IMG/VR virus record: IMGVR_UViG_3300021389_000047 | Location: 1 to 41,942 of that record | DNA length: 41,942 nt | Direction: 5' to 3' (one strand) | DNA from: a virus | Shown here: positions 24,641-32,494 of the stretch, in pieces | Position numbering within the stretch: the stretch's first letter is position 1 | Layout: every line of letters starts with the position of its first letter | The notes under the pieces: model-generated | Told to the model about the DNA's origin: nothing | The model's input: only the letters and a program-made list of their open reading frames with translations | Databases searched by the model: none | Position numbers and translations under genes: made by a program

Positions 24641-25339
24641 ATGGCTGATACACTTATTTCAAAAATTAAAGTTAGAAATGGAAACATCGTTGACTTGCCT
24701 ATTTTGTCGGAAGCAGAGATGGCATACGCAACAGATGAAAATAGATTATTTGTCGGAAATGTGGAGTATGATGTTGGAACCGGAACAGGAAGCAAAACCG
24801 TTTTCAATATCCCTTCAACAAGCAATGTTCCGGTTCCAACCAATAATATTGAATTTGTAAAGTTTTATGTTGACGGCGTAGAAAGATCAGATGTAACCGT
24901 TGGGGGAACCTCTGTTACATTTTCTGTTGCACCGGATAATGGCGCTGCAATCTCAATGAATTATAACTCCGAAATAATTTTGTTAAATTCTGCGGTAACG
25001 CCAAGTAGCTTAATTATGAATGCGGCGGTTGTTTCTAGCTTTGAAGATACTGGATTTTCATTTGATACGGGGATATACGACACCATGTTTATGGATTATA
25101 GTGTCAAGTTAGTAGATGGAACAGAAACGGTAACTGGTTATCGTATGGGCGAACTAAGAATAATGGTAGATACCGTAGGAAACACATTTAAGATAGATGA
25201 CGAATACAATTCCATGAACAATGATACCGCAGTTGAATTTGATGGTAGAATCGACAATGGCATTTTTTATCTAACATATAAAAACAATACAACATCAGCA
25301 GGTCAATTAAAATATACGTTTAAATTATGGAAGATGTAA
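24641..25339 (+). CDS. Fibre- or tail-associated structural protein
   Basis: 232 residues. The first ~45 (KIKVRNGNIVDLPILSEAEM, then AYATDENRLFVGN) match the N-terminal module common on phage tail fibres and receptor-binding proteins (L..GE..y.tD...l.iG pattern). Two beta-rich domains follow (FVKFYVDGVERSDVTV; SVKLVDGTETVTGYRMGELR). It may be a fibre, fibre attachment or decoration protein. The last 13 bases overlap the next gene. Confidence 0.7.
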   Translation: MADTLISKIKVRNGNIVDLPILSEAEMAYATDENRLFVGNVEYDVGTGTGSKTVFNIPSTSNVPVPTNNIEFVKFYVDGVERSDVTVGGTSVTFSVAPDNGAAISMNYNSEIILLNSAVTPSSLIMNAAVVSSFEDTGFSFDTGIYDTMFMDYSVKLVDGTETVTGYRMGELRIMVDTVGNTFKIDDEYNSMNNDTAVEFDGRIDNGIFYLTYKNNTTSAGQLKYTFKLWKM

Positions 25340-25809
25340 ACGGATTTAAAGAAATCTGGCTAAAATCCCCACAAGACCGTCTCTCTATTATCAGAAATTT
25401 TAGAAAAAATTATAACTATACCACTTTAGAACAGTTATGCATAGATGTATGGGATTTGTGGAAAACTTGTCCAGAAAAAAGTAAAACAGTAGACCCCTAT
25501 GATTTAACCACATGGCTTACATTTTGGGAAATAATTCATATAGGCGAAACATGTAAATATACAAAAGCTGTAGCAGCAAGCTATCTTATTCATTTTATTG
25601 AACCGAGTGCAAAGGTAGTTATATGTAGAGTTTTTGACAAAATACAAAATGATATATACATAGCGTCAAAAATTGATGACAGCTTTATTCTATTGCCAAA
25701 CGTTCAAGAGGTGGGAAATTGGAAAATGTTAGAACCCAACATAGAAATAAAAGAAGAATGGTCTATAGCGCAGGCAATAGAAATTATAAATCATCGCGTG
25801 AATATATAA
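25327..25809 (+). CDS. Unknown protein (160 aa) overlapping fibre-like gene
   Basis: Starts 13 bases inside the previous gene. Trp- and Ile-rich, helical N-terminus (FKEIWLKSPQDRLSIIRNFR), central hydrophobic helix (AVAASYLIHFIEPSAKVVIC) and a C-terminal beta/helix segment. No transmembrane call is secure. Function not recognised. Confidence 0.6.
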   Translation: MEDVNGFKEIWLKSPQDRLSIIRNFRKNYNYTTLEQLCIDVWDLWKTCPEKSKTVDPYDLTTWLTFWEIIHIGETCKYTKAVAASYLIHFIEPSAKVVICRVFDKIQNDIYIASKIDDSFILLPNVQEVGNWKMLEPNIEIKEEWSIAQAIEIINHRVNI

Positions 25810-25830
25810 AATAAATTATTAGTCTTATAA

Positions 25831-25853
25831 ACCTATGCACTTAGTGCGTAGGT
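25831..25853 (+). other. 10-bp hairpin upstream of nrdB, no U-tract
   Basis: ACCTATGCAC (25831-25840) pairs with GTGCGTAGGT (25844-25853) with one wobble and a 3-nt loop. Flanking AGTCTTA and TAGGACT can extend the pairing. There is no T-run. It lies 32 bases before the nrdB ATG and could be an mRNA stability or regulatory element for the nrd operon. Confidence 0.65.
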
Positions 25854-25885
25854 AGGACTGACATTATTGTTATGAGGGAAATAAA

Positions 25886-27124
25886 ATGATAGAATATGTA
25901 ATTAAAAGGAACGGAACAACTGAAAAGTTTAATAAAGAAAAGATCATATCTGCCGTAGAAAAGGCTATGAAATCTATAAAAATAAGAAGTAAGAACCTAC
26001 CTACTGAAATCGCAGATGAAGTTGTTGAGCATCTCAAAGATGGAGAAGTTGCAGTAGGTGTAGATACTATACATAAAACTGTAGAAAACACAATAATGGA
26101 TATGGGCTTAAATAATCTTGCCCGCGAATATATCATCTATCGTGTTTCAAATATGCCAGATATATTCAGAAAAAGAGTTAATTTGAAGCCATATGAATAT
26201 CCGCAATTGGTGGAATTTATCCAAGCAATTCGCCATTCATACTGGGTTCACACGGAATTTAACTATTCTTCTGATATTCAAGATATGAAAGTCAGCATGA
26301 CACCCGAAGAATATGAAATTGTTAAAAAATCAATGCTTGCAATTTCTCAAATTGAAGTTCAAGTTAAAACATTCTGGGCAAAAATTGGTGACAAAATGCC
26401 AAAACCAGAAGTCCAAGCAGTGGGCGTTACTTTTGGAGAAAGCGAAGTCCGCCATGCAGATGCTTATTCTAACCTATTAGAAATTATGGGCCTAAACGAT
26501 GAATTTGAAAAATTGGTTGATGTCCCCGCAATCAAGAAACGAATCGAATATCTAGAGCAATCGTTGCAAACTCCAGTTGATAACAAAGATTACTTTCACA
26601 AAATTATTTTGTTTTCTATGTTTGTTGAAAATGTATCATTATTCTCCCAGTTTTTGATCATGATGGCATTTAATAAGCATAAAAATTTACTAAAAGGTAT
26701 TTCTAACGCAGTAGAGGCCACTTCTAAAGAAGAGGATGTTCACGCTCGTCTCGGATTTGAATTAGTAAATATCATCAAGAAAGAAAACCCAGAATGGTGG
26801 GACAAAGACACAATATCAAATATTAACAAAATGTGCCGAGACGCTTATAAAGCAGAAGCTGGCATCGTTGATTGGATTTACGGCGATCATGATTTAGATT
26901 TCTTACCAAAAGAAACAGTTAAAGAATTTTTAAAACATCGCTTTAACCAGTCACTAAATGCAATTGGATTAAAAAGTATATACGAGGTTGACAACGAAGC
27001 GATTGAAAGTACCGAGTGGTTTGTAGAAGAAATACTAAGTACAAAAAATGTAGATTTCTTTGTTAAGCGTTCAACTGCATATTCTAAAAAAACAAAATCT
27101 TTCACATCTGACGACTTATTTTAA
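25886..27124 (+). CDS. nrdB: Ribonucleotide reductase beta subunit NrdB with N-terminal ATP-cone
   Basis: 412 residues. Residues 1-~90 are an ATP-cone (YVIKRNGTTEKFNKEKIISA, then VDTIHKTVENTIMDMG), a domain normally on NrdA. The ferritin-like radical domain follows: E157 (QIEVQV), E187 and H190 (ESEVRH), Tyr194 at the E. coli Y122 position, E248 (FVENV), and E283/H286 (EEDVHARLG). The C-terminal KSFTSDDLF tail should dock on NrdA. It generates the radical for dNTP synthesis. The gene order nrdB-nrdA-grx is tight (9 bases to nrdA). ATP-cone NrdBs are known in a few bacteria and phages, where dATP controls oligomerisation through NrdB. Confidence 0.93.
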   Translation: MIEYVIKRNGTTEKFNKEKIISAVEKAMKSIKIRSKNLPTEIADEVVEHLKDGEVAVGVDTIHKTVENTIMDMGLNNLAREYIIYRVSNMPDIFRKRVNLKPYEYPQLVEFIQAIRHSYWVHTEFNYSSDIQDMKVSMTPEEYEIVKKSMLAISQIEVQVKTFWAKIGDKMPKPEVQAVGVTFGESEVRHADAYSNLLEIMGLNDEFEKLVDVPAIKKRIEYLEQSLQTPVDNKDYFHKIILFSMFVENVSLFSQFLIMMAFNKHKNLLKGISNAVEATSKEEDVHARLGFELVNIIKKENPEWWDKDTISNINKMCRDAYKAEAGIVDWIYGDHDLDFLPKETVKEFLKHRFNQSLNAIGLKSIYEVDNEAIESTEWFVEEILSTKNVDFFVKRSTAYSKKTKSFTSDDLF

Positions 27125-27133
27125 GGAGAAAAA

Positions 27134-28786
27134 ATGTCATTTTATTGGTTAAACACACAATCAAGAAATTTCCTTGCAAGAGGATATCTAAGAAACGGCC
27201 AAACGGCAGAAGACCGTATTAGAGAAATAGCAGATACTGCCGAAAAACATCTGGGAATTTCTGGGTTCTCAGACAAATTTTATGAATATATGAGCCGTGG
27301 GTATTACTCGCTTGCCTCCCCAGTATGGTCAAACTATGGGACTGATCGTGGTCTTCCTGTTAGCTGCTTTGGCAGCTTTGTTTCCGATAACATGGAATCT
27401 ATTTTATACAGTCATGCAGAAAATGGTATGCTGATGAAAACGGGTGGCGGAACTTCTGGGTTCTTTGGTGATCTCCGTCACCGTGGCGCACGAATTACCG
27501 ACAATGGAGAATCGTCTGGCTCAGTTCATTTTATGGAAATATTTGATAAACTTGCATCAATTGTTTCGCAAGGTTCGGTTCGTCGTGGATTCTTTTCTGC
27601 TTATCAGTCTATTGAACACGCTGATGCGGATGAATTTCTTGATATTGGCACAGAAGGTCATCCCATTCAAGGATTAACTACTGGTATTACAGTTAGTGAT
27701 GCTTTCTTGAACCGTGTAACAGGTGGAGATAGCGAAGCCCGTAAATTGTGGGCAAAAGTTTTGCAGCGTCGTAGCGAAATAGGGTTTCCTTATATTCTGT
27801 TTGAAGACAACGTTAATAATGGAAGACCAGACGTATATAAAGATTTAAAGATGCAGGTATGGGCATCAAACATGTGTAGTGAAATTGCTCTTCCATCTAG
27901 TGAACAAGAAACATTTACATGTGTTCTTTCATCTATTAACTTGCTTCATTGGGATGAAATTGTAGAAACCGATGCAATCGAAACTTTGGCGTATTTTTTG
28001 GACACAGTTGTAACTGAATTTATTGAAAAAACTGAAGGCAGAAAATATTTTGAAAGAGCCAATCTTTTTGCAAAGCGTCATCGTGCATTGGGAATGGGTG
28101 TTCTAGGATGGCATTCATATTTGCAGTCTAACATGATTGCATTTGAAGGGGGAGACGCTGCTAAGAAAAATCTTGAAATTGCAAAAACTCTAAATAAAAG
28201 AGCTTATGCTGCTTCTGGTGAACTTGCAAAAATGTTTGGTGAACCGGAATTGCTAACAGGATACGGTCGTCGTAATACAACTCTATTGGCAATTGCGCCG
28301 ACAAAATCAAGTAGTTTTATTCTTGGTCAAGTTTCCCAATCTATTGAGCCTGAATTTTCAAACTGTTATGTTAAGGATTTGGCGAAGGTCAAGACAACGA
28401 TAAAGAACCCATATCTTAAAAAACTCCTTGAAGAAAAAGGACAAGATAAATCTGAGATTTGGGAAAGTATCAAAAATATGGACGGTTCTGTTCAGCATCT
28501 TGATTTTCTTACTCAAGATGAAAAAGAAGTATTCAAAACTTTTTCTGAAATCAATCCATACGCCATAGTTGACCAAGCGGGAATCCGTCAGCAGTATATT
28601 GACCAAGCACAAAGCTTGAATTTGATGCTAGACCCTGATACCAGTGTTAAAGACATAAATTCCCTCTATCTACATGCTTGGCAGATCGGTGTAAAGAGTC
28701 TTTATTACAGTTATTCAATGTCAGCAGCACAGTCACTAACCCGTAAAAAAGTAACGAGTTCAGATTGCGCAGCCTGCGAAGCTTAA
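27134..28786 (+). CDS. nrdA: Ribonucleotide reductase alpha subunit NrdA, short form without ATP-cone
   Basis: 550 residues versus ~760 in E. coli; it starts directly in the catalytic barrel region with no N-terminal ATP-cone. Active-site residues are C78 (VSCFG), N246-x-C248-x-E250 (NMCSEIALPSS) and C263 (TCVLSSINL). The radical-transfer Tyr pair is in GVKSLYYSYS, and the redox CxxC is at the C-terminus (DCAACEA). It reduces NDPs with electrons delivered by the glutaredoxin encoded next. AAGGAG lies 6 bases before ATG 27134. Confidence 0.94.
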   Translation: MSFYWLNTQSRNFLARGYLRNGQTAEDRIREIADTAEKHLGISGFSDKFYEYMSRGYYSLASPVWSNYGTDRGLPVSCFGSFVSDNMESILYSHAENGMLMKTGGGTSGFFGDLRHRGARITDNGESSGSVHFMEIFDKLASIVSQGSVRRGFFSAYQSIEHADADEFLDIGTEGHPIQGLTTGITVSDAFLNRVTGGDSEARKLWAKVLQRRSEIGFPYILFEDNVNNGRPDVYKDLKMQVWASNMCSEIALPSSEQETFTCVLSSINLLHWDEIVETDAIETLAYFLDTVVTEFIEKTEGRKYFERANLFAKRHRALGMGVLGWHSYLQSNMIAFEGGDAAKKNLEIAKTLNKRAYAASGELAKMFGEPELLTGYGRRNTTLLAIAPTKSSSFILGQVSQSIEPEFSNCYVKDLAKVKTTIKNPYLKKLLEEKGQDKSEIWESIKNMDGSVQHLDFLTQDEKEVFKTFSEINPYAIVDQAGIRQQYIDQAQSLNLMLDPDTSVKDINSLYLHAWQIGVKSLYYSYSMSAAQSLTRKKVTSSDCAACEA

Positions 28787-28801
28787 TTGTAAATTAAAAA
28801 T

Positions 28802-28827
28802 ATCCTGAGCTAACATAAGCTCAGGAT
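28802..28827 (+). other. 10-bp hairpin between nrdA and grx
   Basis: ATCCTGAGCT (28802-28811) pairs with AGCTCAGGAT (28818-28827) around a 6-nt loop; TTTGT follows, too short for a strong terminator. It may attenuate or protect mRNA. It ends 20 bases before the grx ATG. Confidence 0.6.
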
Positions 28828-28847
28828 TTGTAAAAAAGGATATTAAA

Positions 28848-29099
28848 ATGAATAATTCTGTTATATGGTCCAAAGATGGATGTGTTTATTGTTTGATGGC
28901 AAAAAGATTAATTTCTTCTAAAAATATAAAGTTTGAAGAAAGGAATATAGATGAAGGCGTATGGACAAAAGAACAAATGCTAGTAGAAGCGCCGGATGCA
29001 AAAACATTCCCACAGATTTTCCTACATGGAAAATATGTCGGCGGATATGATGACTTATTAAAATACGTGGAAGACCACGGAATGTATACAAACGATTGA
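28848..29099 (+). CDS. grx: Glutaredoxin
   Basis: 83 residues. Active site CVYC (12-15) after a VIWSKDGC strand; cis-Pro in TFPQIFLHGKYVGGYDDLLK, the standard glutaredoxin fold ending. The likely job is electron donor to the phage NrdA through its C-terminal CxxC, as T4 NrdC does. AAAGGA precedes the ATG. Confidence 0.93.
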   Translation: MNNSVIWSKDGCVYCLMAKRLISSKNIKFEERNIDEGVWTKEQMLVEAPDAKTFPQIFLHGKYVGGYDDLLKYVEDHGMYTND

Positions 29100-29106
29100 G
29101 GAAAAT

Positions 29107-29430
29107 ATGTTAATAAACCCTATTAAAACTATGGATGTGGTATCCATAAAACTAACAACTGGTGAAGAAATAGTTGGTGCATTTTTGGAAAAAAATGAAA
29201 AGATTGTGAAATTAAGAAAACCGTTAGCATTAGTAATGACGCAACAAGGCCCGTCTCTTGCTCCATTTTTTATGACTGGTGATATAATGAATGAAAGCAT
29301 TGAAGTAGAATTTAATGTCAACGCTGTGGTGGCTATGATAAGACCGCATAAACAGTTTAGTGATGTATATACACAGGCAACGAGTGGCGTGACTACATCG
29401 GTTCCCAAAGACACAAAATTTAAAATATAA
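29107..29430 (+). CDS. Small Sm-like conserved phage protein (107 aa)
   Basis: N-terminal VVSIKLTTGEEIVGAFLEKN, then KIVKLRKPLALVM, resembles a small Sm/LSM-like beta-barrel seen in many T4-like phages of aquatic bacteria. A hydrophobic stretch (LAPFFMTGDIMNE) and a Thr/Ser-rich C-terminus follow. Starts 7 bases after grx, with GAGGAAAA as ribosome site. Function unknown. Confidence 0.7.
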   Translation: MLINPIKTMDVVSIKLTTGEEIVGAFLEKNEKIVKLRKPLALVMTQQGPSLAPFFMTGDIMNESIEVEFNVNAVVAMIRPHKQFSDVYTQATSGVTTSVPKDTKFKI

Positions 29431-29433
29431 ATA
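29426..29433 (+). promoter_or_regulatory. Late promoter TATAAATA giving a leaderless PAAR-gene mRNA
   Basis: An exact late consensus over the upstream stop codon. T4 late transcription starts about 6 bases after the element, i.e. at 29439, exactly the A of the PAAR-protein ATG. No Shine-Dalgarno sequence is present upstream. Confidence 0.65.
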
Positions 29434-29438
29434 TAATT

Positions 29439-30137
29439 ATGCCAGCAGTTCATAGAGATACAGACCAGAGATTTTGCAAGGCAACTACTAAAGTAGTTGG
29501 GAATTCTTCGGTGTATGTTAATAATCTATTAGCAAGCGTGAAAAATGATCCAAATAGTCATTTAAAGGGCGAACTTAACGCAAGCGTAAATAACGGAACT
29601 GTATATATTGAAAATAAACTGCTTGTATTGTTGGGAAGTAGTGCAAAGCCAGATAGAAAAGGTCATACGAATCCTTTCGCATCGAGTGGAAGCCCAAACG
29701 TATTTGCATGTGATTCTAGCGGTGGTTCTAGCGGAACAGAACCACCGCAACAAGCAGACGCATTTACAGGCGATGTGTTTACACTTCCGACCTATGAAGA
29801 AAACAGAAACTTAGCGGGCGATGATCCGGTATCTCCGAAAAAAACACCAACGCCAGCACAAGCTGGTGATTCGTCCTCTGGTTCAATAAGTCCAGAAACT
29901 GAGCAGGCACTTTCTGAAAACTCCCAAACAGTAGACACAAAGTCAACTTTTTTGCTTGGAATTACTACTGGAGGAAGTCAGGACAGGGTATTGGTCATGA
30001 CGCCCGATGGCAGTGTGGCGCGTGTTGGGATCGGCAGTATAATAAATGGACAACGAATTGTTGGAGTTACCGAGGATGGTATAATTCTTGATGGAAATAC
30101 AACGGTTGGCGTTGGGCAGAATATCCCTGCACAATAA
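29439..30137 (+). CDS. PAAR-domain baseplate spike-tip protein
   Basis: 232 residues. The N-terminal ~90 residues begin MPAVHRDTDQRFC and have the glycine/serine-spaced beta repeats and GHTNPF of a PAAR-type tip, the sharp end of the tail spike (T4 gp5.4). A Pro/Ser/Thr-rich linker follows (~95-160), then a C-terminal ~65-residue beta domain (STFLLGITTGGSQDRVLVMT, then VGVTEDGIILDGNTTVG) that could attach to the spike or act as cargo. A late promoter abuts the ATG. Confidence 0.75.
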   Translation: MPAVHRDTDQRFCKATTKVVGNSSVYVNNLLASVKNDPNSHLKGELNASVNNGTVYIENKLLVLLGSSAKPDRKGHTNPFASSGSPNVFACDSSGGSSGTEPPQQADAFTGDVFTLPTYEENRNLAGDDPVSPKKTPTPAQAGDSSSGSISPETEQALSENSQTVDTKSTFLLGITTGGSQDRVLVMTPDGSVARVGIGSIINGQRIVGVTEDGIILDGNTTVGVGQNIPAQ

Positions 30138-30140
30138 ATA
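30133..30140 (+). promoter_or_regulatory. Near-consensus late promoter AATAAATA
   Basis: A 7/8 match overlapping the upstream stop codon, with expected start near 30146, followed by AAGGAG and ATG 30164. Confidence 0.45.
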
Positions 30141-30163
30141 TATAAAAATAAGGAGCTAATCAT

Positions 30164-31696
30164 ATGGCAACCAACATGACCCCGATGGAAGGGTTACAAC
30201 GTGTAAACGATTATTTAGACACGCAGCATTATTCGCAGATAGAAATAGATCAAAATTTAGATGGATTTGGGAATATCGTGGTATCGGCTGGTTATGATTT
30301 TTCATTTAGAGAAATACTTTGTTCGTTACTTGCTGGGCAAGGATTAAAGCTTCCGAACATTCAAATATGCATAAGCTTGAATTTACAGGCATTAGTTGGG
30401 CCGCTCATTGGTCAGATTCAATCCGCATTGGCTGGTGCATTGCAAGCGTTGAATAACGCATTTAACGATTTCTTACAGCATACTGGTATTCAAAATGTTT
30501 TAAATAGAATAAACGATGTAATTGCAGAAATTGCGGGAATTGCAAACATGATCAATTTCTGTGGTGAGCCTCTAGTTCCTATTCCTATTCCACTATCTCT
30601 TGAAAATGCGCTACAAAGCTTTTTGGGTCGCGGAATGGACATGATAAACAGCATAGGCTCCATAATTCCGAGCGAAATAGGAGGTTGTCTGGGAGTAGGC
30701 GGCACGACTAACAATCCTTCATTTAATGGTCAGATATTCAATGACGGAATACTTTATGATATATGGCAAAACTTTGATCGCATAATTACTGGAGACCTTA
30801 CACCAATAGAATTAGAAAATTATATTTCAAGAATAAATGAAATTATTAATGAAATAAAATCTTTAATAGAAGAAGAAACTAATATGTCCAGTCTTGTAGA
30901 AACTGGCGGAAGTGAATTTGACGGTAATATTGGTGAAGTAAATCTTGGCGTAGGAGTGTTGCACAACCCAGACGAAATAGGAATACAGGGCAATATTTCA
31001 ATAGCATCGTCGCTTAGAAATACATACACCCAATTAGCAGGATATCCAGTTGTTGACAGTAACGGAAATATATATAAAAATGTATTTGAGTTATTTTTAG
31101 AAGATCGTATGATAGACCTACTAAAGAGACAGCCAAAACCAAATAAACGTGTAACTAGACAAGAACCGATATATAATTACTGTGGACAAATTGTCGGATA
31201 TAATACAACTGAGGTAACAGCGGGAGACCCAGAAAAAAGTAGAGGAAATTCCCCCACTGAACGCACTGAACCGGGCGCACTAAAATATAACGGAATAACC
31301 GTTGAATCGATTACAACGCCGCCAACGTCTACTGCTATAACAGTATTTGATGATAACATAACAACCGAAAATACAAACAACAATGAAATGTTTGAAGATG
31401 CTACTATAACTGTTCCTATGAACAGAACTTGGTTTTATACCCTTAATGTTTTGGGAAGAAGAACAGATGGGAACGCCGTTGAAAATATTGCCAAAAAGAT
31501 AGAAGGTGTTGCGTATAATCGCAATGGTGTAGTTAGTGTCCCAACTGTCCAAATGGTAGAAACTTTATACGGCAGCGATATAGATGGCTATTCTATAAGT
31601 ATAACATCACAAGATTCTGATATGAAATTTAGCTTCACGGGGATAAATGGGAAAAAGTTTGAATGGACATTTAAATTCACCTATATGGAAGCTTGA
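30164..31696 (+). CDS. Large virion structural protein, probably baseplate (510 aa)
   Basis: Residues ~40-160 hold long hydrophobic/amphipathic helices (REILCSLLAGQGLKLPNIQI, then IGQIQSALAGALQALNNAFN). A middle region of mixed alpha/beta follows, then a Thr/Asn-rich linker (~370-410) and a C-terminal beta domain (TWFYTLNVLGRRTDGNAVEN, then FTGINGKKFEWTFKFTYME). Its late-type promoter and position directly after the PAAR gene argue for a tail or baseplate component. No T4 counterpart is recognised. Confidence 0.65.
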   Translation: MATNMTPMEGLQRVNDYLDTQHYSQIEIDQNLDGFGNIVVSAGYDFSFREILCSLLAGQGLKLPNIQICISLNLQALVGPLIGQIQSALAGALQALNNAFNDFLQHTGIQNVLNRINDVIAEIAGIANMINFCGEPLVPIPIPLSLENALQSFLGRGMDMINSIGSIIPSEIGGCLGVGGTTNNPSFNGQIFNDGILYDIWQNFDRIITGDLTPIELENYISRINEIINEIKSLIEEETNMSSLVETGGSEFDGNIGEVNLGVGVLHNPDEIGIQGNISIASSLRNTYTQLAGYPVVDSNGNIYKNVFELFLEDRMIDLLKRQPKPNKRVTRQEPIYNYCGQIVGYNTTEVTAGDPEKSRGNSPTERTEPGALKYNGITVESITTPPTSTAITVFDDNITTENTNNNEMFEDATITVPMNRTWFYTLNVLGRRTDGNAVENIAKKIEGVAYNRNGVVSVPTVQMVETLYGSDIDGYSISITSQDSDMKFSFTGINGKKFEWTFKFTYMEA

Positions 31697-31721
31697 CTTG
31701 CAATAGCATTTGTGATACAAT
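31693..31721 (+). promoter_or_regulatory. Sigma70-type promoter TTGACT-17-TACAAT
   Basis: TTGACT 31693-31698 covers the upstream stop codon; 17-bp spacer; TACAAT 31716-31721. The expected start near 31728 gives a ~23-nt leader with AAAGAGA before ATG 31751. Confidence 0.65.
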
Positions 31722-31750
31722 CTTGATATATAACACAAAGAGAATCACAG

Positions 31751-32482
31751 ATGCAATTAAAAAAATCCCCAGAAGAATCTTATGATTTTAAAAAATATCT
31801 AATTTCCATAGAAAAATATCCAATTGAATATGTAGATAAAGTAATAGATTATTATAAACATGCGTTTATGGATTTCTTGATGTCTGGTCAAGAATTGACT
31901 AATTATAGACAAGCTCTTGTTGATCTGATAAATGGAACTACATTAGTAGACGAAAATGGACTAGTGATAACAGATAAAGATGAAGACGAAGATGTCAGCG
32001 TTTTCGGTAATATAAAAAGTGGAATTGCCGGTTTAATTAAATATGCAGTTGTCCAATACGAACACGACAGCATAGTAGACACATATTCAGAAAAATATAA
32101 AACAAACGAATTTCCGTATTACGAATTTAGTTCTGGCGACAAATCTACAAAACCAGATAGTTTTAACAAACATCACATATTTGACACAAACCTTTCAGAA
32201 ATAAAGCAACATTCGGATAGAACTAACGTAAAAGTAAAAAAACTAATATACAAGTATGGCTATAAAGAAAATAAATTATATACTTGTTTATGTTATTGGA
32301 ACGATAATCCTGTTATTGTGAAATTCATAACAAGTATCAAAAATCCATGCTTAACATTATTAGACCAGATGTTTGATAATGACAATATAAATATACGTAT
32401 TATGTCTACATTCGTAGAAACAACCAGTATTTCTGGGGCAAAAATTCTAAAAGTTTACGAAGGCGGTTGGGCATTAAAGTGA
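31751..32482 (+). CDS. Unknown protein (243 aa)
   Basis: Charged, mostly helical N-terminus (ESYDFKKYLISIEKYPIEYV), an acidic TDKDEDEDVSVF patch near 77-88, and a beta-like C-terminus (RIMSTFVETTSISGAKILKV). It has its own early-type promoter and probably heads the unit that includes the membrane coiled-coil protein 12 bases downstream. Function unknown. Confidence 0.6.
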   Translation: MQLKKSPEESYDFKKYLISIEKYPIEYVDKVIDYYKHAFMDFLMSGQELTNYRQALVDLINGTTLVDENGLVITDKDEDEDVSVFGNIKSGIAGLIKYAVVQYEHDSIVDTYSEKYKTNEFPYYEFSSGDKSTKPDSFNKHHIFDTNLSEIKQHSDRTNVKVKKLIYKYGYKENKLYTCLCYWNDNPVIVKFITSIKNPCLTLLDQMFDNDNINIRIMSTFVETTSISGAKILKVYEGGWALK

Positions 32483-32494
32483 AGGATTAAGATT

